Assembly: GCA_002373375.1 (NCBI GenBank)
Contig: DFLE01000046.1
Span: 1 to 39,503 of the forward strand
Direction of reading: 5' to 3'
DNA from: Prevotellaceae bacterium UBA3627
GTDB taxonomy: Bacteria; Bacteroidota; Bacteroidia; Bacteroidales; Bacteroidaceae
DNA: 39,503 nt
In this document: positions 1 to 8,256 of the stretch, in pieces
How the letters are laid out: each line of letters opens with the position of its first letter
Numbering within the stretch: position 1 is the stretch's first letter
The notes under the pieces: model-generated
Seen by the model: the letters and a program-made list of their open reading frames with translations, nothing else
Told to the model about the DNA's origin: nothing
Database searches by the model: none
Position numbers and translations under genes: made by a program

Positions 1-203
1 GCTCCGAAGTGTTAAAAATATAGTTAAAACAAGAAAAATATTAGGAATTTAACATAGAATGCGGATTAGACAGATTACTTGAATTAAAAATAATTAGAAT
101 AAATTAGGATAATTCGTTTCTAAAAAAAATCACGACCACAGATTGCTCTGATTACGAGGATTTTTTCAGCTCTTTTGGAAATTATTACGATGACTTTTTT
201 ACT

Positions 204-493
204 CTAAGGATTACAGGATTTAAGGATAAAGACAGAAGCAAGGCGATGACAGAAGTCAATATCCTATAATCCCAAAATCCGTAGAGATTGATGCGGACAG
301 AAATGTATTCTAAGGATTATAGGATTTAAGGATAAAGCCAGAGTCAAGGTGCAGTCAGAAGGAACAATCCTAAAATCCTAAAATCCTTAGACAAATCTGT
401 CTTCTGAAAATCATTCTAAGGATTCAAGGATTTAAGGATTTTAAGTTACGGAAAGGGGAAAGAACAACTATCCTAAAATCCCTAAATCCGTAG
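204..493. repeat. Array of three imperfect palindromes with 106-bp period
   Basis: Three related units lie at 204-284, 310-390 and 416-493. Their starts are exactly 106 bp apart and each of the first two is followed by a 25-bp spacer. Each unit opens with a left arm CTAAGGATTnnAGGATTTAAGG and closes with the inverse form (ATCC..AATCC..AAATCCnTAG), so each can fold into a long imperfect hairpin; in unit 1, 19 of 25 arm positions pair by eye. The arms are built from an 8-bp step (GGATTnnA). The interiors of units 1 and 2 are visibly related (CAGA..CAAGG..CAGAAG), while unit 3 has diverged. No coding potential is seen. The function is unknown. Confidence 0.75.
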
Positions 494-504
494 AGCGAAC
501 GAAC

Positions 505-885
505 TACATGGAATAGGACATTTTTGTCATTGCTTGATTAAAATCATGTCAACGAAAAAACTCAATCTAGGAGAGAATAAGGGGTGAAAAACGTAAAAAG
601 GGTGCGAAAATCAATGATTTCGCACCCTTTTTTCGTGAAAGCTATCACTTTACAGTGAGAAAGCATAGCTTTTAGGACGTCATTCGATAGCTTTTACACC
701 GTGAAAGCATAGCTTTTACAGAGTGAAAACTATCGTTTTTTTATGCTTTTCCAGAACCTGCCACTGATTATCAGGTAGTTACAACCCTCCGTAGATTTCG
801 CTGTACGCGACCAGCAGGAAATGATTTTAAAATATCGCAAGCATGAGGCGTAAAGAAGAAGGCGTGAATAGGACAAAATCGTCAT
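505..885 (+). repeat. Interspersed hairpin-rich element, left copy (about 375 bp)
   Basis: This stretch matches the reverse complement of 29818-30191 over its whole length with scattered substitutions. Shared blocks include CTCCGTAGATTTCGCTGTA (787-805) and CGCAAGCATGAGGCGT (near 837-852). Inside it are a strong hairpin with a T tract (597-633) and a cluster of alternating AAAGCTATC and AAAGCATAGCTTT motifs (638-741). A GAATAGGACA motif stands near both ends (511-520 and 866-875). No open frame is preserved between the copies, so it looks non-coding: a non-autonomous mobile element, a repeat family or a structured RNA. Confidence 0.75.
597..633 (+). terminator. Hairpin with T tract inside the left element copy
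   Basis: GGGTGCGAAA and TTTCGCACCC pair perfectly around an 8-base loop and are followed by six T residues, the form of an intrinsic terminator. The inverted copy at 30069-30107 keeps the hairpin although several stem bases differ. Confidence 0.7.
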
Positions 886-1156
886 TCGCCATTTTTTCGA
901 GGGGGAAGAAATGCTGTAGTTCGGTAGATAAAAGTGGTAGAAAAAAACGTATGATAACAAACGCTGAGGAAGATGAAATTCCAGATGTGTAACGAGTAAC
1001 AAAATGGAAGGCGCGGCTTCAGAGGTTACAGATATTAATGATGGTTATTTGCAAATAGCGTTACTTTTTCAGCGGAAAAATAAGCAAAATGTCAGCGTTG
1101 TGGTTTGTTTTCTGTCAAAATGTTTTTCGTGATAAATGGGAAAAGTAACGTAATAA
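886..1156. other. Intergenic stretch without recognised content
   Basis: Between the repeat element and the promoter of the next gene I see no credible coding frame, RNA gene or repeat. The only open frame here (about 730-1002, minus strand) runs across the repeat element and its product resembles nothing I recognise. Confidence 0.5.
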
Positions 1157-1188
1157 TTTGTCGGTTTGAAAATTTATTGTTAATTTTG
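1157..1188 (+). promoter_or_regulatory. Bacteroidetes-type promoter of the fused flavoprotein gene
   Basis: TTTG at 1157-1160 is followed, 20 bp on, by TAATTTTG at 1181-1188. This fits the TTTG / TAnnTTTG sigma-ABfr pattern. The ATG at 1215 lies 26 bases beyond the -7 box. Confidence 0.7.
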
Positions 1189-1214
1189 TTAGTCAAACGA
1201 ATAACAAAAACATT

Positions 1215-3566
1215 ATGTATAAGATAGTAACCAAAAAGCAATTCTCGGAGAAAGTGTTTCTCTTTGAGATTGAGGCTCCGCTGATAGCTAAGAGCCGCAA
1301 GCCGGGCAACTTCGTGATTGTCCGCGTAGATAAGCACAGTGAGCGTATGCCGCTGACCATTGCTGACAGCGATGTGGAGCGTGGCACCATCACACTGGTA
1401 ATACAAGAGGTGGGACTGTCGTCAACTAAACTCTGTAGTAAGGAGGTTGGCGACGAGGTGGCCGACGTGGTTGGTCCGCTGGGTAATCCTACTCACATAG
1501 AGAAGTTCGGTACTGTTATATGTGCCTGTGGCGGTGTAGGTGCTGCACCTATGTTGCCTATCGTCCGCGGACTGAAGGCAGCCGGTAACCGTGTGCTGAC
1601 GGTGTTGGCAGGCAGGACTGCTGAGCTCGTAATCCTTGAGGACGAGCTGCGCGCATCATCTGACGAGCTTATCATCATGACCGATGACGGTTCAAAGGGC
1701 GAGAAGGGTGTTGTTACTATCGGTATAGAGAAGTTTGCCGAGCAGGAGCATATTGACAAGGCCTTTGCTATAGGCCCTCCGATAATGATGAAGTTCTCTT
1801 GCCTCACCACACAGAAGTATGGCATCTCTACAGATGTGTCGCTCAATACTATCATGGTTGACGGTACAGGTATGTGTGGCGCTTGCCGACTGACTATCGG
1901 CGGCAAGACAAAGTTCGTCTGCATTGATGGTCCTGAGTTTGACGGTGCGCTGGTTGACTGGGACGAGATGTTCAAGCGTATGGGCACGTTCAAGAAGGCC
2001 GAGCAGGAGGAGATGCAGCATTATGCAGACCATGTGTATGCAGATGTAGAGGCAAAGAATAACGAGGGAGGAAAGAATGTGGAGGCTGCTGACGCCGCTC
2101 CCGTTGATGACTCTATAGAGGTGCTTACAGACCGTAACGCCCCTTGGCGTGATGAGTTGCGTAAGGCAATGAAGCCGAAAGAGCGTACAGCCATACCACG
2201 TGTAGTAATGCCAGAGCTTGACCCTGTCTATCGTGCCACGACACGCACGGAGGAGGTTAACAAGGGTCTGACAAAGGAGATGGCACTGACAGAGGCTAAG
2301 CGTTGTCTTGACTGTGGCAAGCCTTCTTGTGTGGAGGGATGTCCTGTTAACATCAATATCCCTTCATTCATTAAGAATATAGAGCGCGGACAGTTCCTCG
2401 CTGCAGCTAAGGTGCTGAAGAATACTTCTGCACTGCCGGCAGTGTGTGGCCGTGTCTGCCCACAGGAGAAGCAGTGTGAGAGCAAGTGTATCCACCTGAA
2501 GATGAATGAGCCTGCTGTGGCTATCGGTTACCTGGAGCGTTTCGCTGCAGACTACGAGCGTCTGTCTGGTCAGATGTCTCTGCCTGAGATAGCACCAGCC
2601 AACGGTATTAAGATTGCCGTGGTAGGTTCAGGTCCTGCCGGATTGTCATTTGCTGGCGATATGGTGAAGAAGGGCTATGACGTATATGTGTTTGAGGCGC
2701 TGCATGAGATTGGTGGCGTGCTGAAATATGGCATACCAGAGTTCCGTCTGCCAAATGCCATCGTTGACGTGGAGATAGAGAACCTCCGCAAGATGGGCGT
2801 ACATTTCCAGACTGACGTAATAGTAGGTAAGACAATATCTGTTGACGACCTCGAGAAGGCTGGCTTCAAGGGTATCTTCGTGGGTTCGGGTGCAGGTCTG
2901 CCAAACTTTATGAACATACCTGGAGAGAACCTTATCAACATCATGTCATCAAACGAGTATCTTACCCGTGTGAACCTCATGGATGCGGCTAATCCAAAGA
3001 CTGATACACCGATGAACCTCGGTAAGAACGTTCTCGTAGTCGGTGGCGGTAATACAGCGATGGACTCTTGCCGTACGGCAAAGCGCCTTGGTGCTAACGT
3101 CACACTGGTATATCGTCGTTCTGAGGCAGAGATGCCGGCACGTCTTGAGGAGGTTAAGCACGCAAAGGAGGAGGGCATCACGTTCCTCACCTTGCATAAC
3201 CCGGCAGAATACATAGGTGACGAGAATGGTGCCGTGAAGCAGGCTGTGCTTGAGGTGATGAAGCTCGGAGAGCCTGATGCGTCAGGTCGTCGCTCACCAG
3301 AACCTACAGGCGAGAAGGTAACTATCGATGTTGACCAGGTTGTGGTAGCCGTAGGTGTGTCACCTAACCCGCTCGTTCCTCAGAGCATCGAGGGACTGGA
3401 ACTCGGCCGCAAGAATACCATCGTGGTAAATGAGGGTATGCAGTCTAACCGTCCTAACATCTATGCCGGCGGTGACATCGTGCGTGGTGGTGCAACGGTT
3501 ATCCTCGCTATGGGTGACGGACGCAACGCGGCTAAGAATATGCACGAGATGTTGTCAGGAAAATAA
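1215..3566 (+). CDS. gltA: Fused ferredoxin-NADP reductase-like / GltA-type NADPH oxidoreductase
   Basis: A 783-residue flavo-iron-sulfur protein that fuses two subunits usually encoded separately. Residues 1-240 are a ferredoxin-NADP reductase/PyrK-like unit ending in a 2Fe-2S cluster site (D216, C221, C224, C236). After a charged, Ala/Glu-rich linker, residues 330-783 are like the small subunit of glutamate synthase: two cysteine groups for 4Fe-4S clusters (C364, C367, C372, C376 and C411, C415, C421, C425), then GxGxxG dinucleotide folds near 465 and 608. In this family the two parts form NfnAB or sulfide dehydrogenase (SudBA) complexes, moving electrons between NADH, NADPH and ferredoxin in the cytoplasm. 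Bacteroidales genomes often carry the fusion, annotated as bifunctional DHODH B NAD-binding subunit/NADPH-dependent glutamate synthase. The true substrate is not shown by sequence. It has its own promoter and a downstream terminator. Confidence 0.9.
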   Translation: MYKIVTKKQFSEKVFLFEIEAPLIAKSRKPGNFVIVRVDKHSERMPLTIADSDVERGTITLVIQEVGLSSTKLCSKEVGDEVADVVGPLGNPTHIEKFGTVICACGGVGAAPMLPIVRGLKAAGNRVLTVLAGRTAELVILEDELRASSDELIIMTDDGSKGEKGVVTIGIEKFAEQEHIDKAFAIGPPIMMKFSCLTTQKYGISTDVSLNTIMVDGTGMCGACRLTIGGKTKFVCIDGPEFDGALVDWDEMFKRMGTFKKAEQEEMQHYADHVYADVEAKNNEGGKNVEAADAAPVDDSIEVLTDRNAPWRDELRKAMKPKERTAIPRVVMPELDPVYRATTRTEEVNKGLTKEMALTEAKRCLDCGKPSCVEGCPVNINIPSFIKNIERGQFLAAAKVLKNTSALPAVCGRVCPQEKQCESKCIHLKMNEPAVAIGYLERFAADYERLSGQMSLPEIAPANGIKIAVVGSGPAGLSFAGDMVKKGYDVYVFEALHEIGGVLKYGIPEFRLPNAIVDVEIENLRKMGVHFQTDVIVGKTISVDDLEKAGFKGIFVGSGAGLPNFMNIPGENLINIMSSNEYLTRVNLMDAANPKTDTPMNLGKNVLVVGGGNTAMDSCRTAKRLGANVTLVYRRSEAEMPARLEEVKHAKEEGITFLTLHNPAEYIGDENGAVKQAVLEVMKLGEPDASGRRSPEPTGEKVTIDVDQVVVAVGVSPNPLVPQSIEGLELGRKNTIVVNEGMQSNRPNIYAGGDIVRGGATVILAMGDGRNAAKNMHEMLSGK

Positions 3567-3623
3567 ATCCAGACAAGAGAAGGTAGAATAAGGGTGGAAA
3601 TTGATATAGGCCACCTGAAAAAG

Positions 3624-3660
3624 AAAGGAGGTAGAAGGCATAAGCCTTCTACCTCTTTTT
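3624..3660. terminator. Bidirectional intrinsic terminator between convergent genes
   Basis: GGAGGTAGAAGGC pairs with GCCTTCTACCTC, followed by a T5 run on the plus strand and a T-rich run on the minus strand. It lies between the plus-strand flavoprotein gene and the minus-strand outer-membrane protein gene and can serve both. Confidence 0.8.
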
Positions 3661-3782
3661 GTTCTCTCTCTGAAACTCACCAAGTGTTACCTAATCAACC
3701 TTTAAACCTTTCAATTATTATTAACCTCAATTATTAAGTATTATGAAAACATTCTAATCCAGTGAAGAGCCCGTATAGACTC

Positions 3783-6700
3783 TTAGAACCTTCCGCCGCC
3801 GCCGAAGCCGCCACGACCTCCTCCGAAGCCACCACCGCCGCGGTTGCCACGGCCTCCTCCGTTACCCATGCCGGGGATGTCGCCTCCGGGGCGGTCACCG
3901 CCCTCGCCGCGTCCCTGACGCATGGCCTGCCGCCCTTCCTTGCCGCCGAAGGCATTGAAACGGTATATCACGTGCAGCATGGCATAGCTGTTGATGCTGT
4001 TATAGTATGTGTCGCTGCGCTGCGTAGCACTGATGCTGCGTGAGAAACTGCTCTTCTGGTTGAGAATATCGTTGAGCTGCAGTGATACGATGAGGTTCTT
4101 CTTGCTAAGGAAACTGTGTGAAATCTGTGCGTTCCAAATGAACTCGTTAGTGTTCATTGACGCATCGCTGTAGCCACGGCGAGAAGACATGTGTGCGCCG
4201 GTAGAGAGGCTGGTACCCCATGGAGCGGTGGCAGTGATGTCAACACCATACTGGAACTGCCATGTGTTGAGGTTCGCGTTAGGCTGCAACTTGTTGCGTG
4301 TTATGGTGTATGTCACGTTGCCGTTAGGCTCCACCTCCAGCCATGTGTTGCGGTATGACATACCCAGACGTTCTGACAGACTGGTGGAGCGTGTGTAGTT
4401 CGTAGTTGCCTCGGCGCTCTTGTTCAGGTTCACGTAGCTTGCGTGGTTCTGGTATGACACGTTGGTCATGCTGCTCATGTTCCATACGCCGGTGGTGTCA
4501 AGAGCGGTGTTAAACATGAAGGCACTGCGTATGTTCCAATTGCCGTCAATGTTCATCGGCTTGGTGGTGCGTCCGCCTGTACTCTCGTTATATGTCGTCA
4601 TGTTTGACACGCTGTTGCTCGTGTTGGAGTAGTTGATGAACGCCATGATGGTGCGCATGTGCTTCTGCACGTAGTTGCTGTATCGCAGTTCGAAGCGTTG
4701 CGTAAACGATGGTTTCAACTCTGGGTTACCCATAGAGATGTTCAGCGGGTCTGAGTCATCGGTGATAGGCAGCATGTCGGTCATTGACGGCTGCGATGTG
4801 CTTCCGCGGTAGTTCAGGCGCAGTGTCTTGCGCTTGTTGAACTTGTAGCGGAAGTCAAGCGTAGGCGTGAAGTTTGTCACTGAGCGTGCCACGTCGTAGT
4901 GCTTGTTCAGATAGTCATAAATCATGTGCTGCGTCTGTGGCTGCAACATCACGCCCAGATTGAGGTTGTAGGCATTTGTCACGCGGCGCCATGTCAGTTC
5001 TATCTCGTGTGTATAGTTGTTGTATTCGGAGTAACGGCTCAGCGAGTCGCTGTAGTAGGTGTCTATAGGTGCATACGGGCCTGTGAAAGTATGGAAGTTG
5101 CGGTATGCCCATGTGCCGACGTTTGAGAAGTTCTCAAACTGGCTGTAATCATCCTTGTTGAAGAAGTCATACGTGCTGCGACTGCTGGTGCGGTGGCTGA
5201 ACTGGTACATATAACGCAGTTGCAGGAAAGAGAACTTTGAGATTCTCTCAGAGTATGTGCCTGTCAGCGAGAAAGTCTTGTTGTCGCCTGGTGTAAGGTT
5301 GTATCTGTTCTTGTAATAGATAGAGTCCTCGGTCGTAGGGCGGTACAACTGCACATACTGCGTAGAGAGAGCCTCGTTGTCGTTGTTGGTGCTGGAGTAA
5401 CGTGCCTGCACGGTGACACTGTTGCCGCGGCTTGACAGTTTCCGTGAGGCCACAGCCTGCAGGTTCAGTTTGTTGGTTGTGCCATAGTTGAGCGAGCGAT
5501 TGTCACGGCGGTTTATCAGCAGTGAGTCGGCTACGAGTCCTGAGCCTACGCTTGCTCGGTAGAGGGCATCGTTGAGTGCTTCCATGAACTCCTTGTCAAG
5601 TGGGTCTGAGGCTGTCTCGCCAGTTTCAGGGTTGGCTGTGGTGTATGGATCCTTGTTGAATGAGGCACTTGTGCTCTTTGAGCGTGAGTCGTTTGATGAC
5701 GTGGTGAATGTCGGACGGAATGATATGGTGGTCATGGTGTCTGGCTTCCACTCCAGTCGTCCTGTGAAGTTCCATGAGTTGGAGCGGCCGTAGCTTGTAG
5801 ATACGCTGTTGCTGAACGAGCCTATGGTTGATATGAAGTTCTCGCTGGCACGGCTTGTCCATGTGTCGGTGTCGCCGTGGTTCCAGCGTATAGAGAAGTC
5901 AGCCTTGAGCTTGTCTTTCTTCTCATAGTTGTAGTTGGCTGCCAGCATCTTGTTAGCTTGCAGGCCGTTGCCACGGTTGCCGAAACCGCCTCTGCCGCCA
6001 GTGGAGAAACCGCGGTCGCCGGTGTTGTTGGCGCTGCCGAATATGAACAGGCGGCTGTTCTCCTTCATCCATCCGAACATACCCTGTTCCGCATATCGGC
6101 TCTTTGTTCCTATTGACAAGTCGATGTTGGCGAGTATGCCTTTGTTCATGCCCTTCTTGATGTTGAAGTCAAGGATGGTTTCCTCCTCGCCGTCATCAAC
6201 GCCAGTGAGCTTGGCCATGTCGCTCTTCTCGTCATACGCCTTCACCTTGTCGATGATGGCTGTGGGCAGGTTCTTCAGAGCGGTCTGTGTGTCGCCCGTC
6301 ATGAACTCCTTGCCGTCAACCTTTATCTTTTTTACCTCCTTGCCGTTGATGGTAATCTTGCCGTCATCGTCAATCTGTGCGCCAGGCAGACGCTTTACCA
6401 ACTCCTCTATCACGGAGCCTTCCGGCGTGCGGTATGCTGCTGCATTATATATAAAAGTGTCTTCCTTTACTATTACCTTTGCCGCAACACCGTTGGCAAC
6501 TACCTCTTTCAGCAATACCGCATCGGTCTCAAGGTTTATCTTGCCAAAGGCAAAAGGCTTGTCACCGGCTATAGTGACGTTACGTGTAATCGTCTTATAG
6601 CCGATGTTTGTTATCTTTAGAATGTATTTTCCGTTTTCTGGGGCTTTCAAAGTGAAAGCTCCGTCAAGGTCGCTCACGGCACCTGCTACGTATGAGGAGT

Positions 6701-6905
6701 CAGCTGCCTTGAGCAACTGTACAGTGGCCTGGATGACAGGCTCCTGTTCCTCTTTGTCTATCAGCAAACCCGTGATGGACCGTTCTTGTGGTGTAGCGGC
6801 GGCTTGCGCCTGACTACTTTCAGGTTCTTGCGCGTTATCTTGCGCCATTGCCATGGTCAGTGACAGTGTCAGCATGACAATAGCAGTAAGGATTTTTCTC
6901 GTCAT
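3783..6905 (-). CDS. Outer-membrane beta-barrel protein with CarboxypepD_reg-like domain and Gly-rich tail
   Basis: A 1040-residue exported protein. A signal peptide (to about Ala20-Gln22) is followed by a carboxypeptidase-regulatory-like beta-sandwich (about 42-125), a plug-like part (about 130-235) and a long region rich in alternating aromatic/polar strands, typical of the OMP_b-brl_3 relatives of TonB-dependent receptors. The barrel seems to end near the strand YAMLHVIYRFNAF. After it comes an unusual tail of about 50 residues made mainly of Gly, Arg and Phe, ending GGGGRF; a shorter Gly/Arg stretch (about 300-315) lies near the barrel start. There is no SusD-like partner next door, so this is not a SusCD pair, and the ligand cannot be told. 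It lies 94 bp downstream of ndk on the same strand. The start ATG at 6905 directly precedes a Lys/Arg-led hydrophobic segment. Confidence 0.85.
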   Translation of the reverse strand: MTRKILTAIVMLTLSLTMAMAQDNAQEPESSQAQAAATPQERSITGLLIDKEEQEPVIQATVQLLKAADSSYVAGAVSDLDGAFTLKAPENGKYILKITNIGYKTITRNVTIAGDKPFAFGKINLETDAVLLKEVVANGVAAKVIVKEDTFIYNAAAYRTPEGSVIEELVKRLPGAQIDDDGKITINGKEVKKIKVDGKEFMTGDTQTALKNLPTAIIDKVKAYDEKSDMAKLTGVDDGEEETILDFNIKKGMNKGILANIDLSIGTKSRYAEQGMFGWMKENSRLFIFGSANNTGDRGFSTGGRGGFGNRGNGLQANKMLAANYNYEKKDKLKADFSIRWNHGDTDTWTSRASENFISTIGSFSNSVSTSYGRSNSWNFTGRLEWKPDTMTTISFRPTFTTSSNDSRSKSTSASFNKDPYTTANPETGETASDPLDKEFMEALNDALYRASVGSGLVADSLLINRRDNRSLNYGTTNKLNLQAVASRKLSSRGNSVTVQARYSSTNNDNEALSTQYVQLYRPTTEDSIYYKNRYNLTPGDNKTFSLTGTYSERISKFSFLQLRYMYQFSHRTSSRSTYDFFNKDDYSQFENFSNVGTWAYRNFHTFTGPYAPIDTYYSDSLSRYSEYNNYTHEIELTWRRVTNAYNLNLGVMLQPQTQHMIYDYLNKHYDVARSVTNFTPTLDFRYKFNKRKTLRLNYRGSTSQPSMTDMLPITDDSDPLNISMGNPELKPSFTQRFELRYSNYVQKHMRTIMAFINYSNTSNSVSNMTTYNESTGGRTTKPMNIDGNWNIRSAFMFNTALDTTGVWNMSSMTNVSYQNHASYVNLNKSAEATTNYTRSTSLSERLGMSYRNTWLEVEPNGNVTYTITRNKLQPNANLNTWQFQYGVDITATAPWGTSLSTGAHMSSRRGYSDASMNTNEFIWNAQISHSFLSKKNLIVSLQLNDILNQKSSFSRSISATQRSDTYYNSINSYAMLHVIYRFNAFGGKEGRQAMRQGRGEGGDRPGGDIPGMGNGGGRGNRGGGGFGGGRGGFGGGGRF

Positions 6906-6975
6906 ATAAGATAAAGTAATTCAGTTTTTTCTCTTTTTACGATACTATGACGGAGAAAACCCTTTTAAGGTTTAA

Positions 6976-7023
6976 TTATAAATCGTCAGCAGCGTAAAAT
7001 TAAAGTTCGTCAGCAGCGTAAAG
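6976..7023 (-). repeat. 24-bp tandem duplication of the ndk 3' end
   Basis: The last 24 bases of ndk including its stop (7000-7023) are repeated immediately downstream (6976-6999) with 20 of 24 identical. Read in the ndk frame the gene ends FLYAADEL-stop and the copy reads FYAADDL-stop, so reading through the first TAA would add eight residues before a second TAA. Confidence 0.85.
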
Positions 7024-7461
7024 AAAGTTTCTTACTGGTACGTCATAGTCGAAAATCTCGCCCTCGTTGAAGAATCTCTTCAGCTCAATGGCAGCGTTCT
7101 CCTTTGAGTCGCTGGTGTGTACGATGTTCTCTTGGAATGACATGGAGAAATCTCCGCGTATTGTTCCCGGTGCAGACTTTCTGCCATTTGTTACACCTGC
7201 CATCTGTCTTACAACCTCAACGGCGTCAATGCCTTCATAGCAGCATACTATGACGGGAGTGACAGTCATGGCATCCTTCAACTGTTGGAAGAAAGGCTTG
7301 CCCTTGTGCTGGGCATAGTGCTCGCTCATCTGCTCGTCAGTAAGCTGGCACATCTTCATGCCTGCCAGTCGCAGTCCTTTTTGTTCAAAACGCTTTGTCA
7401 CTTCGCCCACGAGACCGCGTATCAGGCAGCTGGGCTTCAATATAACTAATGTCTTTTCCAT
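7000..7461 (-). CDS. ndk: Nucleoside diphosphate kinase
   Basis: A 153-residue cytoplasmic enzyme that transfers the gamma-phosphate of ATP to other nucleoside diphosphates through a phosphohistidine. The active-site motif NIVHTSDS is present with the catalytic His at 115, and the N-terminal TLVILKP strand and the GTIRGDF loop (99-105) are as expected. The length is typical of bacterial Ndk. It follows the mlaF-like gene by 30 bp on the same strand and probably shares its transcript. The 3' end is duplicated in frame just after the stop codon (see repeat 6976-7023). Confidence 0.97.
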   Translation of the reverse strand: MEKTLVILKPSCLIRGLVGEVTKRFEQKGLRLAGMKMCQLTDEQMSEHYAQHKGKPFFQQLKDAMTVTPVIVCCYEGIDAVEVVRQMAGVTNGRKSAPGTIRGDFSMSFQENIVHTSDSKENAAIELKRFFNEGEIFDYDVPVRNFLYAADEL

Positions 7462-7491
7462 ATCTATTTGTCTTCTTTCATTTCCACCTTT

Positions 7492-8256
7492 TTATTTTTC
7501 TTTCATCTCCACCTCTTTCACTTTCTTGAACAGCTCTGATGCGAAGACGAGGTCATTGAGGTCTTTGTTCGTTGCAGACATTACCATGGTCTTGTCGCCT
7601 TCCCATTCCTTGCGTCCCTTGCAGATAAAGATTATCTTGTCGCCTATGCCCATAACGGAGTTCATGTCGTGGGTGTTGATGATGGTAGTCATGCCAAACT
7701 CTTCCGTTATGCCATGTAGCAGTTCATCAATTACCAGACTCGTTTTCGGGTCAAGTCCGGAGTTAGGCTCGTCGCAGAAAAGGTATTTCGGATTCAGTGC
7801 GATGGCTCTTGCTATTGCCACACGTTTCTGCATACCGCCTGATATCTCTCCAGGGTACTTATGTCCGGCGTCGGTCAGGTTGACGCGGTCAAGGCACTCC
7901 TGTGCCCTGCGTGTGCGCTCACGTAAGGTCATGGACGAGAACATATCAAGTGGGAACATGACATTCTCAAGTACGGAAAGGGAGTCAAACAGCGCTGCTG
8001 ACTGGAATATCATGCCCATCTCGCGGCGCATCTCCACTTTTTCATGCTTGGACATCTGCACATAGTTGCGTCCGTCATACAGTATCTCGCCGCTCGTTGG
8101 AGTGAACAGACCCACTATGTTCTTCATCAATACAGTCTTGCCGGAGCCAGACTGTCCTATGATGAGGTTGGTCTTGCCGTTTGCAAATTCTGCATTTATG
8201 TCAATAAGGACATCCTTGTCCTCAAATGATTTGTATAAGTGTCTAATTTCTATCAT
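7492..8256 (-). CDS. mlaF: ABC transporter ATPase, MlaF-like
   Basis: A 254-residue ATPase of the phospholipid (Mla/Mce-type) transporter class. Walker A GQSGSGKT is at 34-41, the Q-loop Gln at 85, the signature ISGGMQKR at 138-145, Walker B YLFCDEP at 158-164 with E163, and the switch His at 196. The signature with MQKR and the phrase NSGLDP are typical of MlaF rather than of sugar or peptide importers. Its ATG overlaps the stop of the permease gene by four bases (ATGA), implying translational coupling. In this family the ATPase and MlaE permease form an inner-membrane complex with an MCE-domain protein that moves lipids between membranes. No MCE (MlaD-like) gene is present in this window. 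Confidence 0.93.
   Translation of the reverse strand: MIEIRHLYKSFEDKDVLIDINAEFANGKTNLIIGQSGSGKTVLMKNIVGLFTPTSGEILYDGRNYVQMSKHEKVEMRREMGMIFQSAALFDSLSVLENVMFPLDMFSSMTLRERTRRAQECLDRVNLTDAGHKYPGEISGGMQKRVAIARAIALNPKYLFCDEPNSGLDPKTSLVIDELLHGITEEFGMTTIINTHDMNSVMGIGDKIIFICKGRKEWEGDKTMVMSATNKDLNDLVFASELFKKVKEVEMKEK

Noticed and set aside
1..200. Possible end of an upstream gene at the left edge
   Set aside because: Stops occur early in each frame and too few codons are visible to support any gene.
204..493. CRISPR array
   Set aside because: The units are long imperfect palindromes of 78-81 bp, the copies have diverged, the interiors of two are related to each other, and no cas genes are near.
730..1002. 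90-codon minus-strand frame in the repeat region
   Set aside because: It overlaps the non-coding element and is not kept in the second copy.
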